64,000 bases of DNA from Candolleomyces eurysporus (taxonomy: Eukaryota; Basidiomycota; Agaricomycetes; Agaricales; Psathyrellaceae), in contig JANBPK010000862.1 of NCBI GenBank assembly GCA_027579435.1, positions 59,711-123,710 on the forward strand, given 5' to 3'. Positions 37,200 through 49,693 of this stretch are shown here, piece after piece. The notes beneath the pieces were generated by a model that made no database searches, had not been told where the DNA came from, and worked only from the letters and a program-made list of their open reading frames with translations. Numbering within the stretch: the stretch's first letter is position 1; each line of letters opens with the position of its first letter. A program made the translations under genes and the position numbers.

Positions 37200-39839
37200 A
37201 TGGTAGAACCAAAAGGATCCCCTCAAGCACTCCTTCCAAGTGCTCTGGAGGCTTCGCCAACCCCTTCGCCACCATTGGGCACAGACCAGACGGACGCCGG
37301 TATGTAGACTAGGTTTTGGGGTTCTTTTGTTATGGGCGACTGTGCTGATGCTTGCGTGGCCTCTTCTTGCTTTAGAGTTCAAATTGTCTAGGAAAAGGGA
37401 ACGTGAGGTCTCTCTGGAACCCGCTGCGACGCCCTCTTCATCACAGGTTTGTAGCCAGTTTTCTTTTAGTTCATCACCCCAATCCCCCAATTCTCTGTTC
37501 AAATATTCACCGAGTTTCATGTACGACTCGTGTTTTTCGGACGTGTGCCTCGTGTTTCTGTGAATTGAAATCTGTCAAAACCTTTCTTATTCGCTCTCAT
37601 TCATGTTACTAACCCTATCGCATTCTCTAGGATATCGATTCGAAGCGCGAGCGAAAGGATTCGAGGACACCTGCAAAGAAGAACCGGCGCCGCCTTGACA
37701 CGACCGCCGAAGAAGACGACAATGCTGTTGGTCGATCGCGGTCCAACTCTATCTCCCCGCCCCTCCCAGTAATGGTCTCCCCCCGAGCCGAGATGAGGAT
37801 CAAGGTCAGGCAAATTAGCCAAGGTGTCGAAGATCTGAATTGGAGGAGGTTGCAGAACGATTCGGATAGGGACGAAGAGATGGCGGAAGATGAAAAACAG
37901 ACGTTGCTGAAGAGCCGCCACCTTCACCACCACCAGGAGGAAGACCACCACCCCAACCCTAACGATGTCGCTGGCGCGAATGGAGAGCATGGGGACGCGA
38001 ACGACGACATTGTTACCGATCACGAACAGGACCACGATCCCATTCATGTGGATAAGAGCCAGGAAGAAAGTCAAGCCACACGTCCGAATACTCCTGATCA
38101 CACTCGAGTGTCGCCAGCCCTCCCCAACATTGTGCATGATCAGGAGGCCCTTGCTAGTGACAAGGAAGGCGCCATCCCCACAGCACCAGTCTCACGAGAA
38201 CCTACGGGCGCTGAACACCTTGCGGTCTCATCGGAATTGCCAGGTCGATCGGACTCGGATGCAGGGGCAGAGAAGGGCTTGAAACGTAAATACTTGGAGC
38301 GTGGTACTAGTCAAGGACCGCCTGAGACCTCGAAAGCAGATGATGGCGCAGTCAACGAAGGTGACGCTGTCGAAGATAGCCAGGCGTCTCCCCCTCCAGA
38401 GACTCAACCCGTGACAGAACGAACGTCTCCTCCTTCGCCCAAGATACCAAAACTGGTATGTGTATTATTTCTCGCAGTCTATACTGGATTCTAATCATAT
38501 TTCTTAGAGCGGTTTTATGGCATACGCGTCAACCAGTTCACCGTTTGCCTCTGTCAAGGGCAACGTGTTCGCGTCTTCGTCAAAGGCCTCATCGGCCTCG
38601 TCCACACCCTCGACCTCTTCAGCGCCGAAATTAGGAGAATCCTCCAGTCTATCGTCCTCCCCTCCCAAACGATCTGGGTTTGAAGCCTTTGCTTCAGCTG
38701 CCTCACCGTTTGCCTCGGTTTCTCGCGACAAAACCCCTGCATTCGAAAGGGGACCCAACAATCCACCCTTGCCTTCCAAGAGATCAGGCTTTGAAGCGTT
38801 CTCGGGTACGGCCTCACCGTTTACTCACGCTTCTCGAGCCAAGTCCCCCTCTGTCTTAGCAAGTGCAAGTGGAGGGTCGGCATCACCCTCGAGATTGGGC
38901 CGAGCAAAGTCTCCAGCGCCGAGAAGAAACAATTCGTTCAACTCTAACCCGTTCGCGTCCTATGTTTCTGGGGGTGCGCAGGCGTTCGGTGCATCCCATG
39001 CGTCCAAGAGAGCCAGAGCGGAGTCGCCTGCCATGTTTGGTGGAAGAGTGGGCAGCCCGGCTTTTGGAAGTGCCGGGTCGGCGACCGCAGTGTTTGGGAG
39101 TAGCAGCAGTTTCACCAAGGGTACCAGTGGGAGTGGGGTATTCGGTGGGAATGATAATGAAGATAGTGCGGCGGAAGAGGAAGACGAGGAGGGTACATCG
39201 TTTGGTGACAGGTTGAGGAACGAGAAGGGTAATGAGGATGAAGAAGAGGAAGATAATGCGCATAAGATGAATTTGGAGGAACAAGAGGGTTTGTGTTTAC
39301 TTTATCCATTTTCACCGTATCTTGAATTTGCCGCTGATGAAATCTCTTCTGGACGTTTCAGTTATCACGGGCGAGGAGGACGAGCAGACTATCATGCAAG
39401 TGCGAGGCAAGCTGTTTACCTTGGACGGAAATAACTGGAAGGAGCGCGGAACTGGTATTCTGAGGTTGAATGTGAGAGCAGAGGACGGAGCCAACCCGCG
39501 ATTAGGTATACACATTCTTCTTGAACCTACACCCGGCTTTATTTGATATCTAATTGTTTCTTTTGTGCAGTGATGCGGAAAGACGCGGTCTATACCCTCC
39601 TGCTCAACGTGACCCTCTTCCCCGGTATGCGTTGCACAACCGCACAAGATCCACGATATGTGAGGTTTAGTGTCATTGAAGACAAGAAGACGACCCATTA
39701 TAATTTGCGGGTAAGCTCCTTTTATATTTTGCTTTTCGAGTTCAAGACCGGTACTGATGACTTACGGTAATAGGTAGCAAATGCGAAAATTGCGTCAGAG
39801 TTTCTGGAGGAGGTTAATTCCCTTATACCCTCCGCGTAG
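37200..39839 (+). CDS. RanBP3/Yrb2-like Ran-binding protein
   Basis: Seven exons (37200-37299, 37376-37446, 37631-38455, 38508-39288, 39362-39505, 39571-39710, 39774-39839) close to 708 residues. A basic N-terminus (KRERKDSRTPAKKNRRR, likely NLS) is followed by an acidic and His-rich region, then repeated SGF(E/M)A(F/Y)/SPFAS segments like those of fungal Yrb2/Hba1. The C-terminal RanBD1 domain spans VRGKLFTLDGNNWKERGTG, ILRLNVR, RKDAVYTLLLNVTLFP and an NLR|VANAKIASEFL ending. The family is a nuclear cofactor of Crm1-dependent export that binds Ran-GTP. The RanBD1 is cut by three introns, all in consistent phase. Confidence 0.88.
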
Positions 39840-42053
39840 GTGCTCCAAGCACGATGATGATACCTTTGTCAACGGGAAGAGTAACCTGCTACCATGAGAT
39901 TCACACACACGCATACGACTCTGTGCCTTGCATACATTCGCGAAGATGGTACGCCCATCCATCCAAAAGCGCTGCATGCTTCTGGAATAGGGTGTCTGCG
40001 TACGATGTGCAACTCATAGGCTCGAGAGTGCTTTCCTGTTGATGATTATCAATTGATAGTTAGACGATTACGACCACTACTTACTACTACTATGAAGTAG
40101 ACGATAACGAGAAGATACTTTGTTGCGAGTAGACTAATTGCTTTTCTTAATACTAACACGATTTTGTCTGTAGCAAGTTGTATCGTTATCCTCGTGCTTT
40201 CCTATCTCTTTCCTCAGTTTTATTTTCTTGAACGTCGCGAATATCAAATGTCTTGTCCAGGAGACCGGCGGAGGTGCTGAATTGAATTCCCACCCCCTGC
40301 AAGAGAAAGGCCGCCGAAAGTCAGTGTGGAGTAGGCCTGGGAGGAACGCGGACAAACAAGCGCCCCGGTGTTTATGTCAGTGTTTGGCTGAGACTTGCAA
40401 CGGAAACATCCTCCTCGCTCTACTCCAGCCCTCCACTACACAGGTACGCCGCTCTGTCATTGTCACGAAGATCTTGCACTTCATTGAAGGTGCTCATAGA
40501 TGGCTCCATGTCGAGCTTCACGGGCTCCTCCAGGTCCGAATTCAATCGGTTTATGATCTCTTAAGTTGCCATAGGGCTCGATCTCGACCTGGCCCTTTGC
40601 AAGCTGTTGCTATCAAGCCTCTTTGCTCATATTGTTATGGGAAGGCACCTAGCTTCCCTCCCCAGAGTATCTCTCTGCTACGTCTCCGCTTTTCAGTAGA
40701 GATAACGACACTACACTCCACAATGTCAAGGCCACAGGCAAAGATCCGTCGCACCGACATCCCAGATATGTGATGGCAAAGACATTTTTGAAAAGTTCGT
40801 CGTTAAACGCTTGATGTTCACCTCCTTGTCGATTTCTTGCTTAGGTTTTATTTATGAGGGATGTATTTGACGGTGTCTTCGCCCTATCGCCTTCAGTCGT
40901 ACGCTCCTCCCAAGCGGTAGATCAATCGACGGGTTTGCCTTCTCAGGTCATGGAAGGCCACAATATCCGCACCAGCAGTGACATGTGACATCCAATACGG
41001 CGGGCTCAATTTTCAGAATGCTAGGCCCCTTCATGCTACATCCATTCCCGCAAGGTTACGGCGGGCACAATTGTCCCCCTCCGCCAAATTCTTTTTCCGT
41101 TCACGTACCAGCGGCTGTTCGTGTCAATACCGTTAGCCTTTCATCGGTTGTGGATATGCCCTCTCCATTGTCTCTGAGTCTCAGAGAAAGAATGGCCCCG
41201 CCGTCGGAAGTGATGGAATCGCCCGGAGAGCGCCTCACAATCTAGTGGAAGCTGATCTTAACATCGCAGAACAGGGATCCGAGGGGTATAAAGCACTTGG
41301 CGAGTTTATCAATCAACCAGAGGCTTTGGAAGATGACAGCCATGCTACGAATGGGCGGATTTACTACCACCACCGTTTCCACCCCAGCGGCCAGCCCGAC
41401 AATCACTGCGATGGCTTCTGGTGTGGGTTCCAGCAATAGCCATCAGGTGCCGTCTATTTTTCAGCCTCAAGAACGGTAGTTCCGATTCAAAAATTAGGGG
41501 CCCTCCGACTTCACTGGTGAACGGCTAAGAGGAGAAGATGGGAGTAGTTGTCCCGGAGTGGCTCATACGATGTACGCAGACCTCTTTTCGTTTATTTGGT
41601 TGTGAAACTGATATAGTTTTAGGAATGATTTTATGATTTATAGATTCTCTATTTGACAGCACGCTCAATATACGATATTGATACGAACGGATTCATGAAT
41701 CGTTGCACTTTCACTTGAGCCTGGGATGACCAGGATGCTGTCCAGTGGCTACTTCCTTCTTGTCCATCAACCAATCCCTATGATTCCTCAATTGACCCGC
41801 CAAAGCGTCGACACGACTCAAAATAGTATCATAGCTTCCTTTGTCCGCCCGGCTGGTCAATGCATGGGTTGCTTCGAGTATATAAAGGTGAGATACATCG
41901 CAGTGTGTGTCCACGATACTTGACCTACGCCCCCGCTTACCAGGGACATACCCGCTCGTCCTACCCGTTCCTATCACTGCCCGGTGAGGGCGACGAACGA
42001 ACTACCAACACCGCACCCGCGAACGCGACTGAATATATTTATCCGCTATCTCA
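39840..42053. other. 2.2-kb intergenic region
   Basis: No gene is proven. An open frame at 40228-40773 and one at 40985-41245 (ending MAPPSEVMESPGERLTI) look partly protein-like, and 41245-41479 has overlapping frames in two registers. No consistent splicing or domain could be made. A real small gene in 40985-41479 cannot be excluded. Confidence 0.35.
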
Positions 42054-43550
42054 ATGCCACCCAGCGCCAATACTGGTGGTGCCACCCTTCTCAACCGCAT
42101 CCGCAGCTTGAGACGCTCGCAGACCCGATTGCGAAGGGACGTCACGCAATTCATCCAGTCTTCGGAGAGGGTTAATCGCGCTCAGGTGATATGCGTGGTG
42201 AATGCACATCTAAGGGCACTGGGTTTTCGAATAAGCCACCACGGCGCTGAGCTGCACGGGGTGGAAGGAGGTGTGGCAGTGTCAGTGGCACCAGCAGTCG
42301 GAAACGAGAGCGAAGAAGACGATGCAGACTCAGATGGATCGACAGACGCGGATGCAGAAGGGGAAACAGACGAAGAAGACGCGGTAGAAAGGGAGGACGA
42401 AGCGGAAGATGACGACCAGGAGAAAGAGGAGGAGAAAAGGGAGGATCAAGGCAGTGGCGAGGCGGGGGCTCATAGAGCTGAAGGTCTGAAGCAAGCCGTC
42501 CCTGTGAAGCCATCGACGAGTCTGAGTGAAGAAAAGGAGAATCAGCACGTATCACCGAACAGAGGATCTGGAAAGTCCACCAAGTGTACAATTGGAACCA
42601 GGGGACGAGCCTTGGGCGATATTCAGAACACTACCGAAGGCGACACGGTTCCGCAAGCCGAAGTAGTGAGTGCCCACTGCAACCCAAGTTCGCTCCAGGT
42701 CCCGCGGCAGAATGGCCCCACTCCCGGGAGGCAAACGGTAATGCCCACCAGCCAGTACTTCCAGCCCAGGATTCTTCCACAAGCTCCCGCCTTTCGCTAT
42801 AACGAGAATGCATTCCTGCAGCCCCAATATCTCAGCGTACCGCCTTTTCAAAGCTCGACCTCGGTTAGCGGTCAGACGCATAACGGGCTCAGCGTACCGC
42901 TCCATCATCGCCAGCCACTGCAGCAGCGAGCTGTGTACCCGGGCCCAAGGCCACAAGTTATGCAGCATCAGCCTCAGCAAGCCCAGCCACAGATCATGTA
43001 CCCGAACCAGATGCCGCAGGTCAACATCAACAGGTTCCAATCCTACGCCGAAGAACTTGCCAACTATCACCATGCACAGCTGGTGCGACGATTAATGCCA
43101 GTTCCGGCAGCCCCCACTTTTCCTATGTGGAATCCCAACTTCCAGCAATTTTATGGCGGTAGCTTTGTAGGACAACCGATGCTGGCACCGCACCAAGTGA
43201 TGGTGCCGGTGTACGATCACAGGGTGGGCGTTGGTCACGGTGGATATGCCCACTTTACAGGGAATGGACCGCAGATTGCCGCGCCGCACCCAGTGCGTCC
43301 AATGCAGCAGTTGCCGATATTAAACACGTCCACTCCCGGACACACTCCCGGACACGCTCTCGCACCCGTTGAGGGTGCTCCTGCAATTCCGAGGGGTCCG
43401 GCTAACAATCCTCAGGCTGTCCAAGCCAGCGACGAAGAAGGGAAGGAAGGAAGAAGCAATGACGAAAAGGAAGAGTTGAAGAGAGCGGAATCTGACCATA
43501 AATCGGAGGATGAGGATCGCGGAGCGATGAAGAAGAGGAAAATCTCCTAG
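42054..43550 (+). CDS. Acidic, disordered nuclear protein with KEN box
   Basis: An intronless frame of 498 residues. The N-terminal 60 residues are the only compact part (LLNRIRSLRRSQTRLRRDV ... VICVVNAHLRALGFRI). A long Asp/Glu tract follows (about residues 85-140), then a KEN box (K161-N163, in EEKENQH) and a GRALGDIQN segment (184-192), then a Pro/Gln/Asn-rich region with many MPQ, QPQ and YPG units. The C-terminus is acidic and ends in a basic cluster KKRKIS, a likely nuclear localisation signal. No enzymatic domain is seen. The combination suggests a cell-cycle-controlled nuclear protein; that is inference. The start at 42054 is the first ATG of the frame. Confidence 0.7.
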   Translation: MPPSANTGGATLLNRIRSLRRSQTRLRRDVTQFIQSSERVNRAQVICVVNAHLRALGFRISHHGAELHGVEGGVAVSVAPAVGNESEEDDADSDGSTDADAEGETDEEDAVEREDEAEDDDQEKEEEKREDQGSGEAGAHRAEGLKQAVPVKPSTSLSEEKENQHVSPNRGSGKSTKCTIGTRGRALGDIQNTTEGDTVPQAEVVSAHCNPSSLQVPRQNGPTPGRQTVMPTSQYFQPRILPQAPAFRYNENAFLQPQYLSVPPFQSSTSVSGQTHNGLSVPLHHRQPLQQRAVYPGPRPQVMQHQPQQAQPQIMYPNQMPQVNINRFQSYAEELANYHHAQLVRRLMPVPAAPTFPMWNPNFQQFYGGSFVGQPMLAPHQVMVPVYDHRVGVGHGGYAHFTGNGPQIAAPHPVRPMQQLPILNTSTPGHTPGHALAPVEGAPAIPRGPANNPQAVQASDEEGKEGRSNDEKEELKRAESDHKSEDEDRGAMKKRKIS

Positions 43551-45052
43551 GCAGCTCCCTCTTATCGTATGTTCGATTTAATATATGACTCCCAGCAGTG
43601 TCTGTCATTGTAATGCAACTTTTTTTTCGTTTATCTGCACTTCGGATGAGAGTGGTACCTGGTGTTTTACCTGCGTTTTATCTTGCTTGCCTGCTCCTGC
43701 TGTTCGCCGTCGTTGAGGCAGAATATGCAGAGAACTTGAATGCCACCAGACATACAAGCATTTTTACACGCTGTTATTGCTCCAAATCCTATGAAACGGG
43801 TCCATGTCGAGATACTCAAGATGAGGTCACCCTCCTATGCACTAGTCTTCAGCCAATGAGCAATAGACAAGGGTCCAATGACAATGGTACTGCTGGAAGG
43901 TGGATACAGCGTGAATATATAGATTAACACACAGCTTTACCGGAGAAAGATTGTACTTCTCGGGATATAATTTCCTCGTCTACCGGCTCGTGCATGGATT
44001 TTTGTGATGGTTGAGCAGAGAGCTTGTCGTGCAGTAGTGATCGACGATCACACTCCCCAAATACGCCCCAAATACGGAGCATATCATGCTCAGCTCGTCT
44101 TGTAGACGTCCTCTAAAACGACCCCGGCTCTGAAACGTCGCTGTGCTGGTTGAGTGTGGATCAAAGTCAAAGCAAACCTCGCCTAGGCAATCATATGTCG
44201 AAACCTCAGCCAAACATGCATCAATATCGTTCTTGCCATGGTCAGTCATGTTCCCTCACGTTTCTTGGAGCTTGTCCTGACGTAATTATACTCGCTAATA
44301 GTCTTCTGAGCTGAGATATACTGCAAACACACAGCTAGAGCACCGTACGCGACTGTCTGACGACTTCCGTCCAACGCTTAATTGATTTTCTTTGAAACAG
44401 TGCATGCGCGGTACACGGGAACTGGTGAGAGCTACCCTCCCTGTATAACCCAGATGACATCCTTATTGCTGCCTCACACTAGGCCACGCGGACATTTCCA
44501 AACAGTAGGTTTTACTCCCTCCTAAAATCAATTGATTTCCAACGTGAATGTTTATAGTGAATGGTTGACCCACCAACATCGGGACACGCTGTCCTCAATC
44601 GTTGGACACCCTACGTTGGCTTCATACCTTGCCATAGCAGATAACGAAGCCATAGGAAGAGTCAAATTTGAGATGACAGAGGTGTGTATGCAGAACAAGC
44701 CATGTGAACCAGGTCGTCCTGACACGATTCTCCAGCGGATGCTGCAACCTTGCGGGCCCCCTCCTCGCAAGGATGAGGATTAAATTCAGTCTGGCTATAT
44801 TTCCGGTCAGAGGTGACAGTATTAATGTCAATGCGTTCTGGAGTATCGGAGATGCACCGAAATCAATGTATACGAATTCTGTGATTTCCGCGACATGAAA
44901 GCAGTCAGAGCAATTATATATGAGTCCGACAATACGGCACTATATTATGTAGATATCCGAACTAGAATTGAAGGGAATAGTAAGAACAGAGTAACAACTA
45001 AATGATGGACGAGTTACCAAAAGATGAACCAAGCGAAGGGAAAGTAAAAGCC
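43551..45052. other. 1.5-kb intergenic region
   Basis: A frame at 43646-43927 begins with a signal-peptide-like run (VLPAFYLACLLLLFAVVEA) and has five Cys, so a small secreted protein is possible but unsupported otherwise. No other gene is seen. The 3' UTRs of the two flanking convergent genes should fall here. Confidence 0.3.
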
Positions 45053-45964
45053 TCAAACGAGTCCGGCAAGCACACTCTCCGAATATCTAGGGTCCGTCAG
45101 ACCTTCTTGGGTCATAAGGATATCATACACCTGCACCCAAAACGTCAGGTCATGCTATAGGAGCACGAGGAAGGGACCCTTACCTCGGTGGGTGGACTGA
45201 GACCAATAGCTTTCGCTCGTTCCCACCGCTCCAGTCGCGTCATCCCAATACATGGGCCGTATTCGTAGTTCCTACAGAATCGGATTTGTTTATTAGCAGA
45301 AAGGAGTGGATTAAACTCATTGCTTACATGTCGAAAATACGGAGGATATCATCCACACGATTCTGGTCCTTGAGGACATGAGCTGCATACCGAACGACGG
45401 GTCAGAATTAAGAAGTCATTTGATACCCATTGAGAAGTACGCACTTGGCCTCATATGCCCCATTTTATTCCTAGTATCGAGCGAAATGTCGTTATACTCG
45501 GCACTCTTGACGTTCAAGTGCGGTCTTGAGGCAACATCGACTGAAGGTTTCTTCTCCTCAGCTTTCGCCTTTTGCTCGAGACTTTGCACAGCTAAAGCTT
45601 CCGAGTCTTCCGATTTGACAACCGCGGTCTTCCCCTTCGCTCTCGTCTCTGTGGGTAGTTCCGCTTGAGCCCGTGCTTCCGTCTTCTCAAGGTCATCATC
45701 AGCGTCTTCTATCTCAGACTCCTGAGACTCAGAATCAGATTGAGAAAGCTCAATGTCATCCGCATTGATCACCTCCTCGTCGCTGCTGTCGACATCAACC
45801 TTGCTGGGCTTCTCAGTGCGTTTGGAGCGAGACGACGATGATGCGGGTTCGGTGGTTGTGGACGCTGACGCTTTCTTTGCTTTACTGGCTGCAGCTGTAG
45901 ACTTCGCAGCGCCAAAGGACAGCGTTGACTGCCGCAGCGTAGTCTTAGACGATTTTGGGGCCAT
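45053..45964 (-). CDS. DNA polymerase delta small subunit (Cdm1/POLD4)
   Basis: Exons on the minus strand: 45964-45445, 45382-45328, 45271-45184 and 45130-45053, giving 246 residues. The N-terminus carries a PIP-like motif (LRQSTLSFG), then a long Ser/acidic low-complexity region. The conserved core is at the C-terminus: LKDQNRVDDILRIFD, then YEYGPCIGMTRLERWERAKAIGLSPP, then VYDILMTQ, the signature of the fourth subunit of Pol delta. In S. pombe (Cdm1) and humans (p12) it stabilises the holoenzyme and contacts PCNA. It is longer than human p12 because of the disordered N-terminus. An upstream in-frame Met at 46054 is possible, but the PIP-like motif just after Met at 45964 favours that start. 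Confidence 0.9.
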
Positions 45965-46203
45965 AAAGATGATTTGGTAGCTGGTAAAAAAGCGGTTTTC
46001 GAGGTGGTTCAGAGTTGAGGACAATACTTGGTGCACGCTCCCCACTTGGTTCAACTTTAATTAGTCATCACCGGCAATCGATTTGGAAGCCGGTTCCTGT
46101 CCCCATCCCCACCAGCACGATTTCTTGACGAAAATCCCCTGTGGGTATCCTCAGCTAAGGCGAAATTGCATATTTAGAGTACATAGATGTAAAGTGCTAC
46201 ATA

Positions 46204-47925
46204 TTACCACCCGCCACCTTCCTTAACATCGGGTTCTTGTATCTTTACCTCTATCCCACAGTGCTCGATTTCTTGGAACTTATGGCGATTCCGAAGAGCG
46301 TCGAAACCGTCCTGCAATTGGACGACCTTGGGAGAAACCCTGTACGACATAGTCAGACTCTTCAGGGTGTCCGCGCCTTCCACTACAACGTCGCCCTTTT
46401 CGCCTCCTGCACGACAAGGCCGCCTGTTCGTTATGAAAGCGCAAATCTGCCAAGGATCAAGCAACTCGGAGCAATCGGTTGGAATATCGAGCAATTCGAG
46501 AGTTCGAAGGTTAGGAAGGAGGGGAACGTGGACTCCATCTTCAGTCAGCGGTTTTGCTCCAAAAACCCTCTCCCCATCGCCAAAGTCAACATTTTCCAAT
46601 GTCAAGTGGGTCAACGAAGGGAGGTCTTGGAGTATGGGCTTCAAGTGACGGCTGCTCAGGTCCACCGAACAGAATCGGAGTTTGAGCAACTTGCATTGGG
46701 AGCGCTGGAAAAAAATCTCTCAGCTCGAGGAAGGGAGAGTCCGATAACGCGGAAGCACGTCTGGGCACCCCTTCGCCATCTCCGTACCGGAAAACCCCAC
46801 CCCAATCGAAATCGATATCCATTTCGAGGAGTGAAGGAGTGCGGAAAAAANGTGAGGATGGATAACGTCGAGGGTTGTACGCGGGTGAGCGTGAGTTTGC
46901 GAAGATTTGGAAACAAGGATTCGTTTTGTATAGAGTCGAACAGCTCCGGGTCTTCGAAACCCAATCCGGCGGATTTGACATCCAGAGTCAAGGTAACGAG
47001 TTGCGTGCAGCGCATGACAATCACTATCGTGTACAATGGCTCCCAGTCCGAGGAAATGTTGAAGTGTTGGAGTCGGCGACGGAAGCGCCGCGGAAATTTG
47101 ATCCATTCCCCCCCCCCGGTTGCGATAGGATCTCGGTAAATTCAACGAAAATGTAGTGATAGGTGGGAGACGATGAAAGATTGTATCCTTCGATGGCTCG
47201 GGATGGTCATTCCACTCTTGTGTGATCGTGAGCTTCAGGGAGGGAAGAGAGTCCCAAGAGCGTGTGTCGTTTTCGACCGCCCTGATGGTGTCGGTAAGAT
47301 TTCGAACGCATTGGGAGCTGGCGCAGGACAGGGATAGGTGACTGAGCATCGGTCCGCGTGCAAGGAATTGGGCGAGGCCTTGATCTGCCAGTTGGCAGCC
47401 TTTGGGATCGGTGCAAAAGTATTGTAAGGCATGTATGGAAACCGTCTTTGGAAGACACCCAGCGCGCTCCAACCAAACCCGAACCTTTTCATACCCCAAA
47501 TAAGTGCATGGAACAGAAAGCTCGACACGCGTCCAAAGGCTGTGCGTAGCAATGGCAGCTTTGCGCCAATTTTTGCAGACAAGACAGAAGTCTCGCACTG
47601 AGACCTGGTCGTATGTCGGGTTGACATTTCGGACATCTTCGGGGTCTGGAGTAGGAAGAGCCCAAACGAAGACTTGCCCAAGGACTTCAAGAGGCATTCT
47701 CCGCAGAGGAGAAATCAGGGATCGGTAATCTTGTCGCCGTTGTTTGAGTTCTTGGAGTCTGGTCTCGAGCCCTTCAGTGTCCTCCGTCAGGCTGGTAATT
47801 TCATGTTGGATGAACACCGTTTCAACTTGCAAAGGAGCATGATTGCTCGTCGCCAAATACGAAAGGTTGCTTGGGAGCCTTGCATTGAGTTTGGTAGCTG
47901 TGAACCTCTTGCGATCTGGTTGCAT
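46204..47925 (-). CDS. F-box protein, basidiomycete expanded family, frame broken in homopolymers
   Basis: The N-terminal coiled segment (TEDTEGLETRLQELKQRR) is followed by an F-box-like motif (LRRMPLEVLGQVFVWALP) and VCKNWRKAAIATHSLWTRVEL, the usual layout of basidiomycete F-box proteins. A leucine-rich C-terminal half follows (LPSLTHLTLENVDFGDG, LPNLRTLELLDIP). Such proteins choose substrates for SCF ubiquitin ligases. The frame changes three times: in the run of 10 C at about 47106-47115, at the ambiguous base 46851 beside an A run, and in the 7-A run near 46710. Each segment continues the same protein in the next frame down to the stop at 46204. One-base read errors would explain all three, so the gene is annotated as a CDS rather than a pseudogene. 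Confidence 0.7.
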
Positions 47926-48154
47926 TGACTTTCGAGGGCGTTTAGAAGCGGCTGATGGAGGGATCGTTAGAGACGTTGGATGGTCAGGGGCCTTTTACGA
48001 GAAGCGTGGGACCAGTGCCCCTTTCCCGAATCTTTCGTAGAAATTTTGTCGTTCATTATCTGCCATTCGAGACTATACTATGATGAGCCTTGTCGTTGTG
48101 CAAATATACGTCCAGGGAAAGGTGGGTGTGAAGGGGTATGTAATAGGATATAAG

Positions 48155-49277
48155 TCATGCAGCACGCCCAGTACCGCAGCTGTGTTCGATCTCTTCCTCT
48201 TCTTTGCGTAGGCGATTCATGGTAGCCTCCAGAACACGCCGTCTGCGGTCTTCTGGAGATTCACTCTGCAAACCTGACACCGAGGCCCCAGAGCCACCCA
48301 AAACATGTATTTGAGCTTCACTCTCCAGCTCAGAAGGATTTCCAGAATATCCTCCACTAGACGAAGGTTGCCCAGACAGAGAATGCGCGCCCTCGATGGC
48401 AGCGCGCTCATACTCTGCGACCTCCCGGTTTAGCTGTGAGTTGAGTTCTTTGAACTAAAAAANCTGTTCAGTGACTCTTATTGGGGTCCTGGCGACGTCT
48501 TTACTCACATTGTTATCATGGTCGCCCCACACATTGTGTGTCAATTCATGACACAATACTCGACGAATTTCCTTGTAATTCCGGAAACCGTCATATCGGT
48601 CCGTGTATATTCGTAGCTTGATAGCCTGACCCGCATTCACATTCAGGCCTAGAAGATGAGGCTGTTCGTGAGGAGCTAGTTCCGTCAGAACGCCGACTGA
48701 GAACTGGTGCTTCTGCATGACATGCCGAATCGCGGGGTCAGCTGCCAACCTCTCCAATGTGGCCTTTGCCATCTCTGGGTTCGGAAGGTGGGGGAGTGGT
48801 ACAATTTCATTGAACTTGTACGACGAAGATGTCGATGAGAGCGTCGAAACGCTCCCCGTGCTTGGCCCTGTCGACCGAACCTTGCAAATGAAATAATCTC
48901 AGCGGGTTTGGATTACCTGGCAGACGCAAAGAGGGACGTACCTTGTACTGTGGCTTCATAGCCCTTTCTCTCATAATCCTTTCCCTCCTCTGCTGCTCAT
49001 TCTCGACACTCTTCATCCCCTCGAGCTCCTGTGTCGTAGTCCCAAGCATCTGGATTTTGGCTCCATCCTTGATCCCGAGGTCTGATATCGCTGCATCTTC
49101 CTCATGCTTCGCCTTCTTCCCTTTGAATATGAGTTTCTGAAGGTGTGGTGGTACGCCCGTGAGCTCCTGGAGTTGTTCTTCAAGTATGGATAGTGGAGTA
49201 TCAGAGGTTAATGATAAACGGTGCGTCGTTCCACGATGCGAAACAGAGAAATTCAGGGGATTTGAAGGGCTAGCCAT
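48155..49277 (-). CDS. Ubiquitin-like and WLM domain metalloprotease
   Basis: Three exons (49277-48942, 48880-48509, 48454-48155) give 335 residues. An N-terminal ubiquitin-like domain (TPLSILEEQLQELTGVPP, LQKLIFKGKK, LGIKDGAKIQMLG) is followed by a WLM domain (LGLNVNAGQAIKLRIYTDRY, then the zinc motif HELTHNVWGDHD of the HExxH type). A helical C-terminal tail ends EEEEIEHSCGTGRAA. WLM proteases include Wss1, which cuts DNA-protein crosslinks; UBL-WLM members occur in fungi and plants and are less studied, so a role in SUMO/ubiquitin-linked protein removal is inferred. An ambiguous base at 48463 lies in the intron next to the acceptor. Confidence 0.88.
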
Positions 49278-49693
49278 TGGATAAATAGAGTCGTTCCAGT
49301 AGCACTTTCGTCTGAGTGTATGAAGGCGGTTCAAGATAGATATACAGCATCGCGCTCAGGAAAGGAATATGAAGGCTCGGAGTTAGGGGCTGCGTCAGCC
49401 AACGCGCAATCCTGAGTCAGCGGCGCTTACTAAGCACTGTGGTCATCAAGCGCTTGGCAAGCGCCCGGGTTACAGCTCATAGAAAACCAAGGAAAAGAAG
49501 GAAGATCTTTAGGATCTCCTATAGAATCTATATCTGGGCTAATTTTTACAGAGAAATTTAACGAAAGTGTGGATATACTGGGTAAAGCCAGAGAGAAGAA
49601 GGGCGTAGCGTCCAAGATACATAGAAATAAGGGAGCGTGAGGAGAGAGAACATCAATGCAGTGAATCGTCTAGAGAAGCGCTAGCTACAAATG
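49278..49693. other. Intergenic region
   Basis: Promoter side of the UBL-WLM gene and 3' side of the first double-domain membrane protein gene. No coding signal. Confidence 0.4.

Noticed and set aside
40228..40773. A 181-residue plus-strand open frame
   Set aside because: No domain, uneven composition and no consistent intron model. Kept only as part of an unresolved intergenic region.
43646..43927. A possible small secreted Cys-containing protein
   Set aside because: A single short frame with a hydrophobic start arises easily by chance, and it lies in a 3' flank without promoter or homology evidence.
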